Source of the DNA: Bradyrhizobium tropiciagri
GTDB lineage: Bacteria; Pseudomonadota; Alphaproteobacteria; Rhizobiales; Xanthobacteraceae
Length of the DNA stretch: 64,000 nt
Assembly: GCF_018130545.1 (NCBI RefSeq)
Contig: NZ_JAFCKF010000010.1
Coordinates: 124,001-188,000, forward strand
Reading direction: 5' to 3'
A program made the position numbers and the translations under genes. Below are positions 53,108-61,350 of this stretch, in pieces. Under the pieces are notes generated by a model. It had not been told where the DNA came from, searched no databases, and saw only the letters and a program-made list of their open reading frames with translations. The number at the start of each line of letters is the position of its first letter. Within the stretch, counting starts at the first letter, position 1.

Positions 53108-54958
53108 ATGAAGGCATTTCGGCATTACCGACCAACGGCGGTTGCTCGGTTGCATCGATATCGCAGGTGTTCGACGGTGTCCAAGCCACGATCATCTTCT
53201 CCGAAGGTCATAAAACGTGCGCCGGTACCGCACGGGCGAAGGCCTGAAGATACAACCGCCCTGCAGGTGCATCAGCAATCGCCCCCGACGCTTCGTGCAG
53301 CACAATACGTGCGGATGTCGTCCGATCCTCAAAAGTACTCGATCGAAATTCAAGTAGCAGCCATCGCTGTCTACGCAGCACGCCGAGGCATGGAAATCGT
53401 CCGCACCTATTCTGATCCGGGGCGCAGTGGTCTTACCATCGCCCGCCGTAAAGGTTTGCAGCAACTCATTGATGACGTCGACGGTGGGCGGTCGGATTTT
53501 GATTGCGTCCTCGTCTTCGACGTTAGCCGTTGGGGACGTTTTCAGGACACTGACGAAAGCGCCTTCTACGAGTTCATCTGCAGACGAGCCGGAATATCGG
53601 TTCACTATTGCGCTTCAGAATTTGAGAATGATGGCAGCCTGTCATCAGTGATGCTCAAGGCCCTGGAGCGCGCTAGAGCTGCTGGCTTCAGCCGGGACCT
53701 GTCGCGAAATGCATTTTTGGGTCAGTCGAATATCGTCGACCGAGGATACTGGCGGGGCGGAGCGGCACCGTTCGGGCTGCGTCGGATGCTTGTCGACGCA
53801 AATGGCAAGCGTAAAGGAGTGCTGGAGCGCGGCCAGCAGAAGAACTTGAAATCTGAACGGGTCGTTCTCGTCCGAGGACCTCGCTCAGAAGTCAGGATCG
53901 TCCGCCGCATCTTCTCGTCGTTCGTGATCCGCAGAAAAAATAGGACGCAAATTGCGGAAGAGCTAAACGCTGAAGGCTTATTAAGTCCCGGCGGGAAACG
54001 ATGGACCGCGCTGACTGTCAGCAACCTTCTCGCGAACGAGATCTATTTGGGTCATATCGTTTTCAATCGCAGCTCAATGAAGCTTGGCGAGCGACGTGTC
54101 GACAACCCGCCTGAAATGTGGATACGTCACGACAACGCCTTTGAAGGTATCGTCGATGCCCGTCTTTTCGCTCGGGCACGAAAGCGGCTCGCGCAAGTCG
54201 CAAACAACAAGAAGGAAACCGATCAGCAGTTGCTTGATAGTTTAGCGGCTCTCTTGCGAAGAAAGGGACGATTGTCAGTCCACATCATCCAGGCGGCAAA
54301 AGGCGTGCGTCACCCCGCTGTATACACAAATAGATTTGGGTCACTCATGAGAGCCTATGAACTTGTTGGCTACAGGCCCGGCAATCGGTACCGCTTTATG
54401 GAGATCGCCGTCGAAATTGATCACACGATCTGCTCGGTGGTCGATGATATCATCATCAATCTTAGGGGGCGCGGCGTGAACGCCTCATTCTTGCACGAAC
54501 TGTACCTTGTTACGATTTCCGGAGGATTGACTGTATCGGTAGCGGTGGCGCGCGCCGTTTCGGACGGTGGCAATAGGTCTCGCCGATGGGAGGTACGAAA
54601 GCTCAAGTACCAAAAGGCCGAGCTTACGCTTTTGATTCGGATGGATAGTGGCAATAGCCGCATTCGCGACTATTTCCTTCTCCCAACCGCTGCGCTTCCG
54701 TTGACGAAGGACAGGAAGAAGCTACGCGTGTCGGATCGTCTCTTCAGTCGAATGCGGCTCGACAGCCTTGAGGCCGTTATGGCAGCTCTTTATGGCAGGC
54801 TGCGTACTTCGCGAGAAGAATGCAGCAGGATTAGCGCTCTCCATCTGGCAAAACAGAATGAAAACGCGACCTTCCCAACCTCCTTTCGCAAGCTCAGTCA
54901 GATGCCATCACAAACAACAAATCACTCCGTGAGAAGGTCGGGTGGAGTACGACACTGA
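53108..54958 (+). CDS. Large serine recombinase
   Basis: The protein has up to 616 aa. The resolvase-type catalytic domain starts at [20 protein letters not shown] (nucleophile Ser near residue 71) with [32 protein letters not shown] and [19 protein letters not shown]. The recombinase DNA-binding domain follows ([55 protein letters not shown]). The C-terminal 250 residues have no visible zinc-ribbon cysteines. The true start is uncertain; GTG 53267 would begin 14 codons before the conserved block. Codon use looks less GC-rich than in its neighbours, which suggests transfer. Confidence 0.92.
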   Translation: MKAFRHYRPTAVARLHRYRRCSTVSKPRSSSPKVIKRAPVPHGRRPEDTTALQVHQQSPPTLRAAQYVRMSSDPQKYSIEIQVAAIAVYAARRGMEIVRTYSDPGRSGLTIARRKGLQQLIDDVDGGRSDFDCVLVFDVSRWGRFQDTDESAFYEFICRRAGISVHYCASEFENDGSLSSVMLKALERARAAGFSRDLSRNAFLGQSNIVDRGYWRGGAAPFGLRRMLVDANGKRKGVLERGQQKNLKSERVVLVRGPRSEVRIVRRIFSSFVIRRKNRTQIAEELNAEGLLSPGGKRWTALTVSNLLANEIYLGHIVFNRSSMKLGERRVDNPPEMWIRHDNAFEGIVDARLFARARKRLAQVANNKKETDQQLLDSLAALLRRKGRLSVHIIQAAKGVRHPAVYTNRFGSLMRAYELVGYRPGNRYRFMEIAVEIDHTICSVVDDIIINLRGRGVNASFLHELYLVTISGGLTVSVAVARAVSDGGNRSRRWEVRKLKYQKAELTLLIRMDSGNSRIRDYFLLPTAALPLTKDRKKLRVSDRLFSRMRLDSLEAVMAALYGRLRTSREECSRISALHLAKQNENATFPTSFRKLSQMPSQTTNHSVRRSGGVRH

Positions 54959-54959
54959 C

Positions 54960-55625
54960 ATGTGCAATCTCTACAGCATCACGACCAACCAAGCGGCAAT
55001 CCTGAACCTCTTTCGGGTCGTCAACCGATACGTCGGCAACTTGGCTCCCATGCCCGGCGTCTTTCCGGACTACCCCGCCCCCGCTATCCGCAATGCCGGT
55101 CACGAACGCGAGATGGTGCTGATGCGCTGGGGCATGCCCCCGCCGCCACGCACTGGCGGCCCGCCCGTTACGAATATCCGCAACACGTCCTCGCCGCACT
55201 GGCGCGGCTGGCTGAAGCCGGAGCACCGGTGTCTCGTCCCCTTCAACAGCTTCGCCGAATACGCTCCCGAGCCGAACCCGCAGACGAAGAAAAAGGACGT
55301 CGTTTGGTTCGCGCTCAGCGATGATCGACCGCTGACCGCCTTCGCCGGTATCTGGACCGAGTTCAAGGGCGACCGCGGGACGAAGTCCAAGCCGGTGCCG
55401 GGACCGCACCTCGTCTACGGCTTCCTGACGACCGAGCCGAATGAGGTCGTTGCACCGATCCACCCAAAGGCGATGCCGGTGATCATAACCACCGACGAGG
55501 AGCGCGACGTCTGGATGCGCGCGCCGTGGGACGAAGCCAAGGCGCTTCAGCGCCCGTTGCCCAACGATGCTATGAAGATCGTTGCCAGGGGTGAGGCCAA
55601 GGAAGACATCCTGGTGTCGCCATGA
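54960..55625 (+). CDS. SRAP-family abasic-site crosslinking protein (YedK/HMCES)
   Basis: The 221 aa protein is an SOS-response-associated peptidase fold that covalently shields abasic sites in single-stranded DNA. It begins [13 protein letters not shown] with the catalytic Cys2. [37 protein letters not shown] with the conserved Glu-type region, [11 protein letters not shown] and [10 protein letters not shown] with the active-site His follow. The start at 54960 is fixed by the required Cys2; upstream codons must be excluded. It overlaps the thermonuclease gene by 4 nt. Confidence 0.94.
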   Translation: MCNLYSITTNQAAILNLFRVVNRYVGNLAPMPGVFPDYPAPAIRNAGHEREMVLMRWGMPPPPRTGGPPVTNIRNTSSPHWRGWLKPEHRCLVPFNSFAEYAPEPNPQTKKKDVVWFALSDDRPLTAFAGIWTEFKGDRGTKSKPVPGPHLVYGFLTTEPNEVVAPIHPKAMPVIITTDEERDVWMRAPWDEAKALQRPLPNDAMKIVARGEAKEDILVSP

Positions 55626-56155
55626 GGCGCCGGTGGCGTCTCGCGGCCGCGACGGTCGGCGTGCTTGTCGCCACGCCCGCGACAGCGGATGACATCGTGG
55701 GCCGCGCCAGTGTGATCGATGGCGACACGATCGAAATCCACGGCACGCGCATCCGATTGTGGGGCATCGACGCTCCCGAAAGCGATCAGCTGTGCAGGAA
55801 TGACGACAGCAAGCTCTACCGGTGCGGTCAACAAGCCGCGACCGCGTTGGACGTTCTCCTCTACCTGGTCAAACGACCGGTGATCTGCAGTTCGAAAGGC
55901 AAGGACCAGTATGGCCGGACCGTCGCCGTCTGCAAGGTCGGCGATCCTGGGCCCGACATGGCCCACTACCTCGTCGGAAAAGGACTGGCCCTGGATTGGC
56001 CGAAATACTCTCACGGCTACTACGCCGAAGCTCAAACCAAGGCACAAGCCGCCGGCCGTGGCATTTGGTCTGGTTCGTTCGTCGCCCCGTGGCTCTACAG
56101 AACCTGCATCCGAGCGGGCCAGAGGCCGTCCTACTGCTCGGACGAGGCGAAGTAA
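55622..56155 (+). CDS. Thermonuclease (SNase-like) family protein, exported
   Basis: The 177 aa protein has a signal peptide ([16 protein letters not shown]) and an SNase domain: [79 protein letters not shown]. The arginines and acidic residues of the staphylococcal nuclease active site are mostly in place (DGDT, DxYGRxxA). ATGA overlap couples it to the SRAP gene. It probably acts in the periplasm. Confidence 0.9.
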   Translation: MRRRWRLAAATVGVLVATPATADDIVGRASVIDGDTIEIHGTRIRLWGIDAPESDQLCRNDDSKLYRCGQQAATALDVLLYLVKRPVICSSKGKDQYGRTVAVCKVGDPGPDMAHYLVGKGLALDWPKYSHGYYAEAQTKAQAAGRGIWSGSFVAPWLYRTCIRAGQRPSYCSDEAK

Positions 56156-56197
56156 GCACTCATGCCGAGCATCCACCAAGAGCCGCAGTCGAATCCC

Positions 56198-56410
56198 CTA
56201 CTGCAGCCCCGCCCTCGCCGGGACGACCAATCGCCTCGCGAGGTTGCGGTGGTGATAACCATGCTGCACAACGTCATCCCGAATGCTGTGGCTGACGGAC
56301 CGAACGACACGCTTCTGCTTGCGCCACCTTCCGGCGACCGCGGGAGGGATAGAGCCGCCCCGAGCAACAACCAGGAGCTCGTTGCTCCTGTTCAGATAAA
56401 TATCGTACAT
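56198..56410 (-). CDS. 70-aa conserved short protein, MYDIYLN type
   Basis: The frame MYDIYLNRSNELLVVARGGS continues IPPAVAGRWRKQKRVVRSVS and IRDDVVQHGYHHRNL. This recurring short protein of Bradyrhizobium-type genomes has a beta hairpin followed by a basic helix. The open frame extends 8 codons upstream. Function unknown. Confidence 0.7.
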   Translation of the reverse strand: MYDIYLNRSNELLVVARGGSIPPAVAGRWRKQKRVVRSVSHSIRDDVVQHGYHHRNLARRLVVPARAGLQ

Positions 56411-56488
56411 GGAATACTCCACTTGTGTGCGCATGCCCGCAAGTTCGGATGGGCTTCGACTGGGAGATAGAAGACCAGGCCCAGGCCA

Positions 56489-56704
56489 TTATGCCGGACG
56501 GCCTTCCAGGAAGCCGTGCAGCGCCTTTCGGGCAACACGCTCGAGGGCCCCAAGCGTCTTTTTCCCTTGGTGAGCGGCCCGCAGCAGCCGCCGCGCAATG
56601 AACTTCCTCGTTTCGTGGTCGCCGCCCCCGTTTGGGAGATCGCGGCAGACTTCATCCAGAACAACGTCGAGGTTAGCGGTTGTCCGCTCGTCAAACTTCT
56701 TCAT
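56489..56704 (-). CDS. 71-aa conserved helical protein
   Basis: The frame MKKFDERTTANLDVVLDEVC continues RDLPNGGGDHETRKFIARRL, HQGKKTLGALERVARKALH. It is an all-helical pattern known from Bradyrhizobium short proteins. The upstream extension to 56761 is not conserved in my recollection. Function unknown. Confidence 0.7.
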   Translation of the reverse strand: MKKFDERTTANLDVVLDEVCRDLPNGGGDHETRKFIARRLLRAAHQGKKTLGALERVARKALHGFLEGRPA

Positions 56705-56902
56705 GAAAATGCTCGCAACGAAATAAAGACGAACATTCTGGACGAAAGCCATACTGTCCAAGCGCGGGGCAATATCGTCGAAGCGGCAGTAGCAAGTCTG
56801 GCAACATGAGACTCACGACGTCCGACCGGCCAGTCCGGAACCGGACTTTTCCCCGCTTTCCCCGCCATTCCCGCGCGCGACGGCCTCGGCTATTGTCGCC
56901 GA

Positions 56903-58006
56903 ATGAGTTCGCCGGAGCAGGCGCGGGACAGCGGCGAGGCCCGACCGCGCAAGATCATCCATATCGACATGGACGCGTTCTACGCGTCGGTGGAGCAAAG
57001 GGACAATCCCGACTTGCGCGGCAAGCCATTGGCCGTTGGCGGCTCCGCAGAACGCGGCGTCGTGGCCGCAGCGAGCTATGAGGCTCGCAAGTTCGGGGTT
57101 CGCTCGGCAATGCCGTCGGTCACCGCCAAGCGTCAGTGTCCGGAGCTGATCTTCGTCAAGCCGCGCTTCGAGGTCTACAAGGCCATCAGCCGCCAGATCC
57201 GGGACATCTTCGCCGAGCACACGGAAATCATCGAGCCGCTGTCGCTGGACGAGGCATATCTCGACGTCACCGAAAATCTTCAGAACATCCCCCTCGCAAC
57301 CGAAATCGCCACGGCGATCAGGGCCAAAATCCTCGCCGAAACGGGCCTCACGGCCTCCGCCGGGATTTCCTACAACAAGTTCCTGGCGAAGCTCGCCTCC
57401 GACCATCGCAAGCCCAACGGACAGTTTGTCATCACCCCCAGGATGGGGGCCGCTTTCGTGGAAAGTCTCCCGGTTGGCAGATTCCACGGCATCGGCCCGG
57501 CGACGACCACCAAATTCAACGGTCTCGGCATCTTCACTGGGCTCGATATCCGCAATCAGACGCTCGAATTCATGAGCGCGAACTTCGGCAAATCAGGCGC
57601 CTACTACTACTGGATCTCGCGCGGGGTTGATGAGCGTCCGGTTCGGGCGAACCGGATCCGGAAGTCAATCGGCGCAGAGAATACGTTCTCGAACGATCTG
57701 GCAGCGTTCGACGCTTTGGCGGCAGAGCTCCAGCCGCTCATCCAAAAGGTCTGGCGGCATTGCGAAAGCACTGGCACCCGGGGACGCACGGTGACGCTAA
57801 AGATCAAGTTCTTCGATTTCGAGATCATCACACGCAGCCGATCTGTGCCAACCCAGGTGTCGAACCACGCGGACCTCGAACGTCTTGCCGTCGACCTGTT
57901 GCGGCACGAGATGCCGCTGCAGAAATCCGTACGCTTGCTCGGCGTCTCGCTGTCCGCGCTTCATGACCAAGGCCCATCGGAGCCTCAACTCGATCTCCCG
58001 ATCTAA
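56903..58006 (+). CDS. dinB: DNA polymerase IV (DinB)
   Basis: The 367 aa Y-family translesion polymerase has catalytic acidic motif I in IIHIDMDAFYASVEQRDNP near residue 22 and motif III in PLSLDEAYLDVTENLQN near residue 116. SAGISYNKFLAKLASDHRKP is the thumb entrance and FHGIGPATTTKFNGLGI the helix-hairpin-helix, followed by the little-finger domain. The C-terminal end lacks an obvious beta-clamp motif beyond EPQLDLPI, which itself resembles a clamp-binding QLxLP peptide. No SOS box of the GTTC-N7-GTTC type was seen upstream. Confidence 0.96.
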   Translation: MSSPEQARDSGEARPRKIIHIDMDAFYASVEQRDNPDLRGKPLAVGGSAERGVVAAASYEARKFGVRSAMPSVTAKRQCPELIFVKPRFEVYKAISRQIRDIFAEHTEIIEPLSLDEAYLDVTENLQNIPLATEIATAIRAKILAETGLTASAGISYNKFLAKLASDHRKPNGQFVITPRMGAAFVESLPVGRFHGIGPATTTKFNGLGIFTGLDIRNQTLEFMSANFGKSGAYYYWISRGVDERPVRANRIRKSIGAENTFSNDLAAFDALAAELQPLIQKVWRHCESTGTRGRTVTLKIKFFDFEIITRSRSVPTQVSNHADLERLAVDLLRHEMPLQKSVRLLGVSLSALHDQGPSEPQLDLPI

Positions 58007-58080
58007 CGCGCTAGACATTCGAGAGGAATTGGATCGATACTTCTGGGACACCAAGAAGCCACCACCCGTCGCCCAGGCAA

Positions 58081-58314
58081 ATGGACATGAATGCACAAGG
58101 GCTCGCGGCATTTTGTTTTCTCGCGATTTTCAACGTACTCCCAGCTGCATCTGCCCTCACCCTGGAAGATATCAGGACCAGGCTTGAGGCAGCTGGCTAT
58201 TCGCATATCCGCGAAGTGCCATCCGGAAAGATCAAGACGTTCAAGGCAACACGGGATGGGAAGGAAAGGTCCATCCTCGTAGATAGCACCGGCCATTTCC
58301 AGGAGTTGCAATAG
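58081..58314 (+). CDS. Small exported PepSY-like protein
   Basis: The 77 aa protein has a signal peptide (GLAAFCFLAIFNVLPAASA) and a PepSY-like mature part: LTLEDIRTRLEAAGYSHIRE, KIKTFKATRDGKERSILVDS, GHFQELQ. It is periplasmic; PepSY domains often modulate proteases or sensors. ATG at 58087 is an alternative. Confidence 0.75.
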   Translation: MDMNAQGLAAFCFLAIFNVLPAASALTLEDIRTRLEAAGYSHIREVPSGKIKTFKATRDGKERSILVDSTGHFQELQ

Positions 58315-58343
58315 CGTCCCTGAGGCTGGAGCGGTTACGAGGG

Positions 58344-58559
58344 TCACACGCGCAGCCGCAACGAGATTTCGGTACTCGTGAATGTCCTTTCCGGTGTCAG
58401 CACGACCATGTCGACGACGGTCATCGAGCCGAGGTGGCTGTACATGTATTTGACGTGCCAAAGCGGCCCGACGTCGGGTGAGATAACAAAATCTCCGGAT
58501 TCCAGCGCGCGAGCGATCGCCCTGACTGCCGCACTATTCCTTATTGGAAGTGAGAACAC
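58344..58559 (-). CDS. Possible short protein with uncertain start
   Basis: The minus-strand frame (VFSLPIRNSAAVRAIARALE, SGDFVISPDVGPLWHVKYMY, SHLGSMTVVDMVVLTPE) looks protein-like. It stays open upstream to about 58650 (LLSSARAISELAERLGADA) but offers no ATG there; GTG 58559 is the first usual start. Either the gene starts at a rare codon or it is a 5'-truncated remnant. Confidence 0.35.
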   Translation of the reverse strand: MFSLPIRNSAAVRAIARALESGDFVISPDVGPLWHVKYMYSHLGSMTVVDMVVLTPERTFTSTEISLRLRV

Positions 58560-58672
58560 CGCGTCGGCGCCAAGTCTTTCGGCTAATTCTGAAATTGCCC
58601 TTGCCGACGACAGGAGGCGTAAACATCTATCACCCAGCGACAGCTCCTTACCCTAATCCTACCGGTAGCAAA

Positions 58673-58930
58673 ATGGACCTGACCGAAATCCAGGACTACG
58701 CGATACAAGCAAGAATGGCGCTCATCGTGGGCGCGGGAACGTTTGACCGCGTCTTTGCCGGCATCCGCTTTGCGGAGATCGACGGGCCACTTCTATATGT
58801 CTACGCAAGGGACGAGTCGACCGCGGCCGAGATCGAGGACAATTTCGCCCCGCGCATCGCAATCGTTGCTTCGCAGATCGTCGGCCGGGAAATCGACGTA
58901 GTTGTCGTGCTGCCGAAGGTCCTTCAGTAA
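58673..58930 (+). CDS. 85-aa protein, possibly DnaA-N-like fold
   Basis: The frame MDLTEIQDYAIQARMALIVG continues FDRVFAGIRFAEIDGPLLYV and FAPRIAIVASQIVGREIDVV. The helix-strand-strand-helix order recalls the DnaA N-terminal domain, but similarity is weak and no ATPase domain exists. Function unknown. Confidence 0.5.
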   Translation: MDLTEIQDYAIQARMALIVGAGTFDRVFAGIRFAEIDGPLLYVYARDESTAAEIEDNFAPRIAIVASQIVGREIDVVVVLPKVLQ

Positions 58931-59230
58931 TGAGCCCGTCAAATGCCGCCCGTTGTTCAGGCGCCGGATCACCGCAGTGACCGCAGGGGATCAGGAGCGG
59001 CTCGTTGCAGACTGCGACTATCGCAAATCCACGGCCGGTTCGACGCTCGAACACCGTATTGATCCGGATTTCGGTACAGATAGGTCGGCCGTAATATTAT
59101 CTCTGCCGACGTTACCGTAACTTGCAGAGCATTTTTCACCTTTGAGTTTCTACAAGCCAATTGCAACCGGCCAAAAAAGGACCGCCCTCGGACGGTCCTT
59201 TTCGATTCCAGGCCCGCTCCAACGATCATT
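58931..59230. other. Intergenic region, terminator only
   Basis: This is 300 bases with no gene seen apart from the hairpin at 59175-59202. The open frames crossing it have no signature. Confidence 0.45.
59175..59202. terminator. Rho-independent terminator (bidirectional)
   Basis: A perfect 10-bp stem AAAAGGACCG / CGGTCCTTTT closes an 8-nt loop, with A and T runs on both sides. It is a classic intrinsic terminator, placed after the 58673 gene. Confidence 0.85.
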
Positions 59231-59422
59231 GTGGGGATTCAAGCTTTGACGAAGGAGCAGCTTGCTCGAGACGCGGCAGACATATTTCGATTGCTGCGAG
59301 CGTTCCGAGCGATCAGGGATCGAGCCGCGCGGCAGGTCGTTGTCGAAACCGTCGAGGCAATGGCCGAAGGCCGCACTGCCGACAAGCCACTTGAGGACAA
59401 CGCTGGAAAGCCTCGCACGTGA
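59231..59422 (+). CDS. 63-aa helical short protein, GTG start
   Basis: The frame reads GIQALTKEQLARDAADIFRL, RAFRAIRDRAARQVVVETVE, AMAEGRTADKPLEDN. It is entirely helical and similar in style to short LTKEQLAxDAAD proteins of Bradyrhizobium. The start is GTG at 59231. Function unknown. Confidence 0.5.
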   Translation: MGIQALTKEQLARDAADIFRLLRAFRAIRDRAARQVVVETVEAMAEGRTADKPLEDNAGKPRT

Positions 59423-59744
59423 GCGGTGAACACCTCAGCATCGCTTTTCGCTAGGAAAAGGCGCGTGCCGGTGCGGTGGCGCTGGCGCGCCCTGCCCCAA
59501 GTGCGACAGGCCGAAGCCAGATGATGAATTTCCGCGGTTGCCACGGGGGGCAGAAACATGTTCGGCGGGCGCGGCCGGCGATAATCCCTCCAACTGACCT
59601 CGGCCCTCAATTGCCAGTGCCTAAGATTCAATTCGAATATGCCTTCTGTCAGATGTTGCCATACGCGGCGGAATCTGCTTCGACAGCGATCATTGGTTGC
59701 ACGAACCGGCAGGCCAATATTTCAAGATGGAGCTTGCGGTAGGC
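59423..59744. other. No recognisable gene upstream of tetR
   Basis: This is about 320 bases. The last 48 may instead be the 5' part of the TetR frame, which is open from 59697. No operator-like palindrome comparable to that at 61273 was seen here. Confidence 0.4.
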
Positions 59745-60461
59745 ATGAAGGCGGCGCGGTCATCCCTGCGTTCCGGTGACCGGTCCGGTCCGAGGCCGGC
59801 GGTGCGCCGGCCGAAGGCCCCCTCCGTAAGCCGTGGGCGCAAGGCCGAGCCTGACAAAACCTCTGCGGTCGCAACGCCCAAATCCGAGCGGTCGCGTGAC
59901 CTCATCCTGCACTCAGCAGCACAGCTGTTTCGTCGCCAGGGGTTTTCGGCCACCACCCTACGCCAGATCGCAGCAAGGGCCAAAATCAAGGCCGGCAGCA
60001 TCTACTATCATTTCGATTCCAAGGAGCAGATTCTCGACGAGGTGCTGGACCGCGGCCTCCGCCACGTGTTCGAGACCGTGAAGAACTCGGTCGAACGTGC
60101 CGGAAAGGTATCACACCGACGCAAGATTGCTCTTGCGATCGAGGCCCATCTCGTCGCGCTCCTCGAGACGAGCGACTTCACATCAGCCAACATTCGAATC
60201 TACGGGCAACTGCCGGAGCAACTGAAGAAGCCGCACCGGCCGTTGCGGCGCGCATACGCTGAATATTGGGACCAACTCTTCATCGACGCCCGACGCGCCG
60301 GCGAGATCCGCGCCGATATGGAGGTCGTGCCATTGCGTATGTTCGTGATCGGCGCTCTCAACTGGACGATCGAATGGTTCAGACTGGAAAACAGGGATGC
60401 CGTGCTCGAATTGGCCCGCCGCACGGAGACGCTGATCTTCGAAGGCGTCAACAAGCCCTGA
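59745..60461 (+). CDS. TetR-family transcriptional regulator
   Basis: About 238 aa. A basic disordered N-terminus of some 50 residues precedes the TetR helix-turn-helix (SRDLILHSAAQLFRRQGFSA, TTLRQIAARAKIKAGSIYYH, FDSKEQIL). A helical ligand-binding domain follows (LRRAYAEYWDQLFIDARRAG). It is close in type to regulators of acyl-CoA catabolism. It converges with the hydratase gene 8 bp away. The probable operator is the palindrome at 61273-61290. The start is uncertain; 59697 and 59727 are also open. Confidence 0.88.
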   Translation: MKAARSSLRSGDRSGPRPAVRRPKAPSVSRGRKAEPDKTSAVATPKSERSRDLILHSAAQLFRRQGFSATTLRQIAARAKIKAGSIYYHFDSKEQILDEVLDRGLRHVFETVKNSVERAGKVSHRRKIALAIEAHLVALLETSDFTSANIRIYGQLPEQLKKPHRPLRRAYAEYWDQLFIDARRAGEIRADMEVVPLRMFVIGALNWTIEWFRLENRDAVLELARRTETLIFEGVNKP

Positions 60462-60468
60462 TCCCAAT

Positions 60469-61254
60469 CTATCGGCCCTGCCAGACCGGCTTTCGCTTCT
60501 CTGCGAACGCCTTGGGCCCTTCGATCGCGTCGAGACTGGCATAGACCTCCTTATGCAAACGCTCTGCCTCAACGAGCCCCTGTGCAAGCCCCAGGTCCAT
60601 TGCAGCAAGCACGCTCGATTTGGCCGCCTTGACGGACAGTGGCGCGCCCTCGACGATTTTCCGGGCCAGTTCCAGCGCACGTTCGCGCACGGCCTGTGGC
60701 GTGTCCTCAAGCGAATTGAGGAAACCATGCTCCGCGAGCCGTTCAATCGGGATCGTCTCGCCGGTCAGGACCATCTCCATCAACAGCGGCTGCGGGACCA
60801 TCCATAACATCGGCACCGCCCACGGGGACCCGCGCCCCATCTTCACCTCGGTTATCCCTGCTCGGGTGCCGCGCAATCCGATCCTCAAGTCGCACTTCAG
60901 CGCAAGCATCATCCCGCCGGCCATCAGAGATCCCGTCATGGCAGCAATGATGGGCTTGGAGACCTTCTGCATCGCGTGCTGCATGGGATCGCGCATCAGC
61001 GTCAGAATATCCACCCCGTCCCTCGCCCGGATCTCCGCGGCCTGCTTCAGATCCAACCCTGCGCAGAATACCCCGCAATCTGTTGAGGTCAGGATGATCG
61101 CGCGGACGGCGGCGTCAGCCTCTGCCCTGCCCCAGGCGCCGGTCAGGCCGTTCATCGCCTCTACCGAGAGCGCATTCTTGCGTTCGGGACGGTCGATGGT
61201 CACGGTCGCTATGCCGTCTTCGACCGAATAGCGGACTTGCTCTTTTTCAGCCAC
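60469..61254 (-). CDS. Enoyl-CoA hydratase/isomerase family protein
   Basis: The 261 aa crotonase-fold protein has IATVTIDRPERKNALSVEAM, an oxyanion-hole segment (GVFCAGLDLKQAAEI), and KPIIAAMTGSLMAGGMMLAL, CDLRIGLRGTRAGITEVKMG with the second oxyanion Gly. HGFLNSLEDTPQ follows. GTG 61254 is chosen as start because AAGGAAG stands about 8 nt upstream; the ATG at 61281 falls inside the operator palindrome. It is divergent from the CoA ligase and is likely to hydrate or isomerise an enoyl-CoA in the same pathway. Confidence 0.88.
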   Translation of the reverse strand: MAEKEQVRYSVEDGIATVTIDRPERKNALSVEAMNGLTGAWGRAEADAAVRAIILTSTDCGVFCAGLDLKQAAEIRARDGVDILTLMRDPMQHAMQKVSKPIIAAMTGSLMAGGMMLALKCDLRIGLRGTRAGITEVKMGRGSPWAVPMLWMVPQPLLMEMVLTGETIPIERLAEHGFLNSLEDTPQAVRERALELARKIVEGAPLSVKAAKSSVLAAMDLGLAQGLVEAERLHKEVYASLDAIEGPKAFAEKRKPVWQGR

Positions 61255-61272
61255 GATATCTTCTTCCTTGAA

Positions 61273-61290
61273 TTCTAACATTTGTTAGAA
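61273..61290. promoter_or_regulatory. Palindromic TetR-type operator
   Basis: TTCTAACA-TT-TGTTAGAA is a perfect 8-bp inverted repeat in the 96-bp gap between the divergent hydratase and CoA ligase genes. Its size and AT-rich symmetry fit TetR operators controlling acyl-CoA genes. Assignment to the TetR at 59745 is inference. Confidence 0.75.
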
Positions 61291-61350
61291 TACATCGCCG
61301 CACGCCAGATGCAAGAACATGGCGCAGCTCTTGAGGCAGGAGGAAGCAAG

